The notes beneath the pieces were generated by a model. It was not told where the DNA came from. It was given only the letters and a program-made list of their open reading frames with translations, and ran no database searches. Below are positions 15,005 through 16,244 of a stretch of 16,244 nucleotides of DNA, piece by piece (within the stretch, counting starts at the first letter, position 1; the number at the start of each line of letters is the position of its first letter). The stretch is from Sphingobacteriaceae bacterium UBA2059. Its GTDB lineage: Bacteria > Bacteroidota > Bacteroidia > Sphingobacteriales > Sphingobacteriaceae. The DNA lies in assembly GCA_002332615.1 (NCBI GenBank), contig DDAL01000022.1, positions 72,840 to 89,083 of the forward strand, written 5' to 3'. The position numbers and the translations under genes were made by a program.

Positions 15005-16244
15005 TCAGAACTCAAAAGAAAGCCCCAGCGAAGGCAGCAGCCGCCCCGAGCGGTTATCAAGCAGGGTGGGGATGGCATTGGAACCATCGGCCCTTAAGGC
15101 TTCGCCATCGTTTGTCAAAAAGGCCGAATTGTCTTCATTGCGCCTGAAGGTAAAATAAGGATAACTCTCATTTTTTGACATGCTTACGTTTTGCAGGTCC
15201 AGATACAAGTTAAGAGAAGTCCGTTTAAAATTAATTGTTTTGTCAATGCGCAGGTCGAGCTGATTGTAAGGAGAAAGCCGCAGCGAATTAAGCAGGGCAT
15301 AGTTGCTGGTGCCCTTGCCTGTGAGCAGGTAGTTTTTTTGCGAGGCCTCCATATCAAACGGCGTATACGGAGCGCCGCCCGTGTAAATGTATTTAAGGCC
15401 CAGTTGCCAGTTGTTTTTAAGCTTATAGCCCAAAGTGGAAGAAAACAGGTGCCGGCTGTCCCAGGAGGAGGGGAGCAGCAGGCCGTCGGTTCCGGCAAAC
15501 TTGCTGCGCACATATGTGTAACTTGCCACATAAAACAGCTTTTTAACCAGCTTTTGCTGAGCATACACTTCAAAACCATAGGTTTGGCCCCGGCCGGAAC
15601 TGTTTAAGGCTTCACTGCCAATGGAGCCGTACTCTACGCCCTGATTGGCCAGTGAAACCCCCGTTTGCACCGAAACGGGATACTTGCTGTACTTTTTTAC
15701 AAACCCTTCGAGCGTAAGCCTGAACGATGGTTTGGGCATATACTGCGCTCCGAGCACATAGTGGGCCGAACCGATGTAATGGAGGTCCTGATTGATAAAA
15801 CTGCCCTCGTTGTTTTTAAATCCAAGTGCTGTATAAGCCGGTATTTTGTAATACTTGCCGGCAGAAGCTGTAAGGTCGAGCTGAGGAAGAAGGTGATAGG
15901 CGAGAGATATACGGGGCGAAAGTGTTTTAAGCAGGTTATTTCCGGCAGAGGTAAACGTATTGCCATCGCTGCGTATGCCTGCCGAAACCAGCAGCCCAGC
16001 CTCACTCAGCTCTTTGGATACCTGCGCAAAGGCGCCATATTTCCAGAAATTAAGAGCCGACTCAAACTGCATGATCCGGGGCTGTGAGGATGATCCATTG
16101 CCGCCTAAGCTGTCGGCCCCGGTAATGCTGAACATATGGGCCGTATAGCCCGTATACTGGGCGGCCAGGCCGGCGCTAAGCTTCCAGCCCCGGGTATACT
16201 TATTTATGTCGGCCCTGAGCTTATTCTCCGTTTCGCGCGATTGA
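15005..16244 (-). CDS. TonB-dependent receptor, C-terminal part (5' end outside window)
   Basis: The minus-strand frame is open from the window edge to the stop at 15005-15007, giving 412 residues without the N-terminal plug or signal peptide. The ATG at 16135 is internal, because coding continues upstream as ETENKLRADINKYTRGWK. The sequence shows amphipathic beta-barrel strands with polar turns, for example QTYGFEVYAQQKLVKKLFYV, SSWDSRHLFSSTLGYKLKNN, YIYTGGAPYTPFD and NQLDLRIDKTINFKRTSLNL, then a last strand LLPSLGLSFEF with a terminal Phe, as expected for BAM-dependent outer-membrane barrels. It resembles TonB-dependent receptors of Bacteroidota with a carboxypeptidase-like N-terminal domain, not the SusC type. 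The ligand is unknown. It is followed by glgX after 34 bases. Its base composition is like that of glgX and cbpA and unlike that of the receptor at 8749-11142. Confidence 0.9.
   Translation of the reverse strand, partial: QSRETENKLRADINKYTRGWKLSAGLAAQYTGYTAHMFSITGADSLGGNGSSSQPRIMQFESALNFWKYGAFAQVSKELSEAGLLVSAGIRSDGNTFTSAGNNLLKTLSPRISLAYHLLPQLDLTASAGKYYKIPAYTALGFKNNEGSFINQDLHYIGSAHYVLGAQYMPKPSFRLTLEGFVKKYSKYPVSVQTGVSLANQGVEYGSIGSEALNSSGRGQTYGFEVYAQQKLVKKLFYVASYTYVRSKFAGTDGLLLPSSWDSRHLFSSTLGYKLKNNWQLGLKYIYTGGAPYTPFDMEASQKNYLLTGKGTSNYALLNSLRLSPYNQLDLRIDKTINFKRTSLNLYLDLQNVSMSKNESYPYFTFRRNEDNSAFLTNDGEALRADGSNAIPTLLDNRSGRLLPSLGLSFEF

Overview
The window looks like chromosome from a Bacteroidota bacterium, most likely Sphingobacteriaceae (Pedobacter/Mucilaginibacter type). 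The evidence is a SusC/SusD pair, two other TonB-dependent receptor types of the kind common in that phylum, Bacteroidota-style gene starts with few clear Shine-Dalgarno sequences, and a GlgX next to a DnaJ-class CbpA/CbpM pair. The genus assignment is inference.

Positions 1-7679 (+ strand) hold a compact glycan-use operon, a polysaccharide utilization locus (PUL). It contains the 3' part of a SusC porin, a SusD lipoprotein, an MFS sugar:proton symporter, aldose 1-epimerase (GalM) and a secreted GH36 alpha-galactosidase. The first four genes are separated by only 10-22 bases, and the last by about 70. The likely pathway is: SusCD captures and imports an alpha-galactoside; the GH36 enzyme removes terminal alpha-galactose in the periplasm; the MFS protein carries a free sugar across the inner membrane; GalM equilibrates its anomers in the cytoplasm. 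The substrate (raffinose family, melibiose or galactomannan fragments) cannot be read from the sequence. No regulator is in view.

Positions 7680-11558 look like a scar or insertion zone. In order they hold a gene-poor stretch with a possible decayed hydrolase fragment, a truncated minus-strand 3' end of an outer-membrane beta-barrel gene, a complete very AT-rich plus-strand receptor gene of the same family, and a frameshifted IS5-type transposase remnant. A perfect 16-bp inverted repeat lies inside the intact receptor gene, and a 10-bp-arm hairpin lies at the end of the transposase remnant.

Positions 11559-16244 (- strand) are clearly more GC-rich. Read 5' to 3' on the minus strand they encode the C-terminal part of another TonB-dependent receptor, glycogen debranching enzyme GlgX, the co-chaperone CbpA and its modulator CbpM. 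This is probably core chromosome. By direct count, 9001-9060 has 15 G/C of 60, 2461-2520 has 24, 6061-6120 has 36 and 13741-13800 has 35. Composition therefore shifts several times, and the transposase remnant sits at the last shift.

I found no RNA genes, CRISPR arrays or complete mobile elements. No clearly new system is visible. The best leads are the scar zone and its two hairpins.
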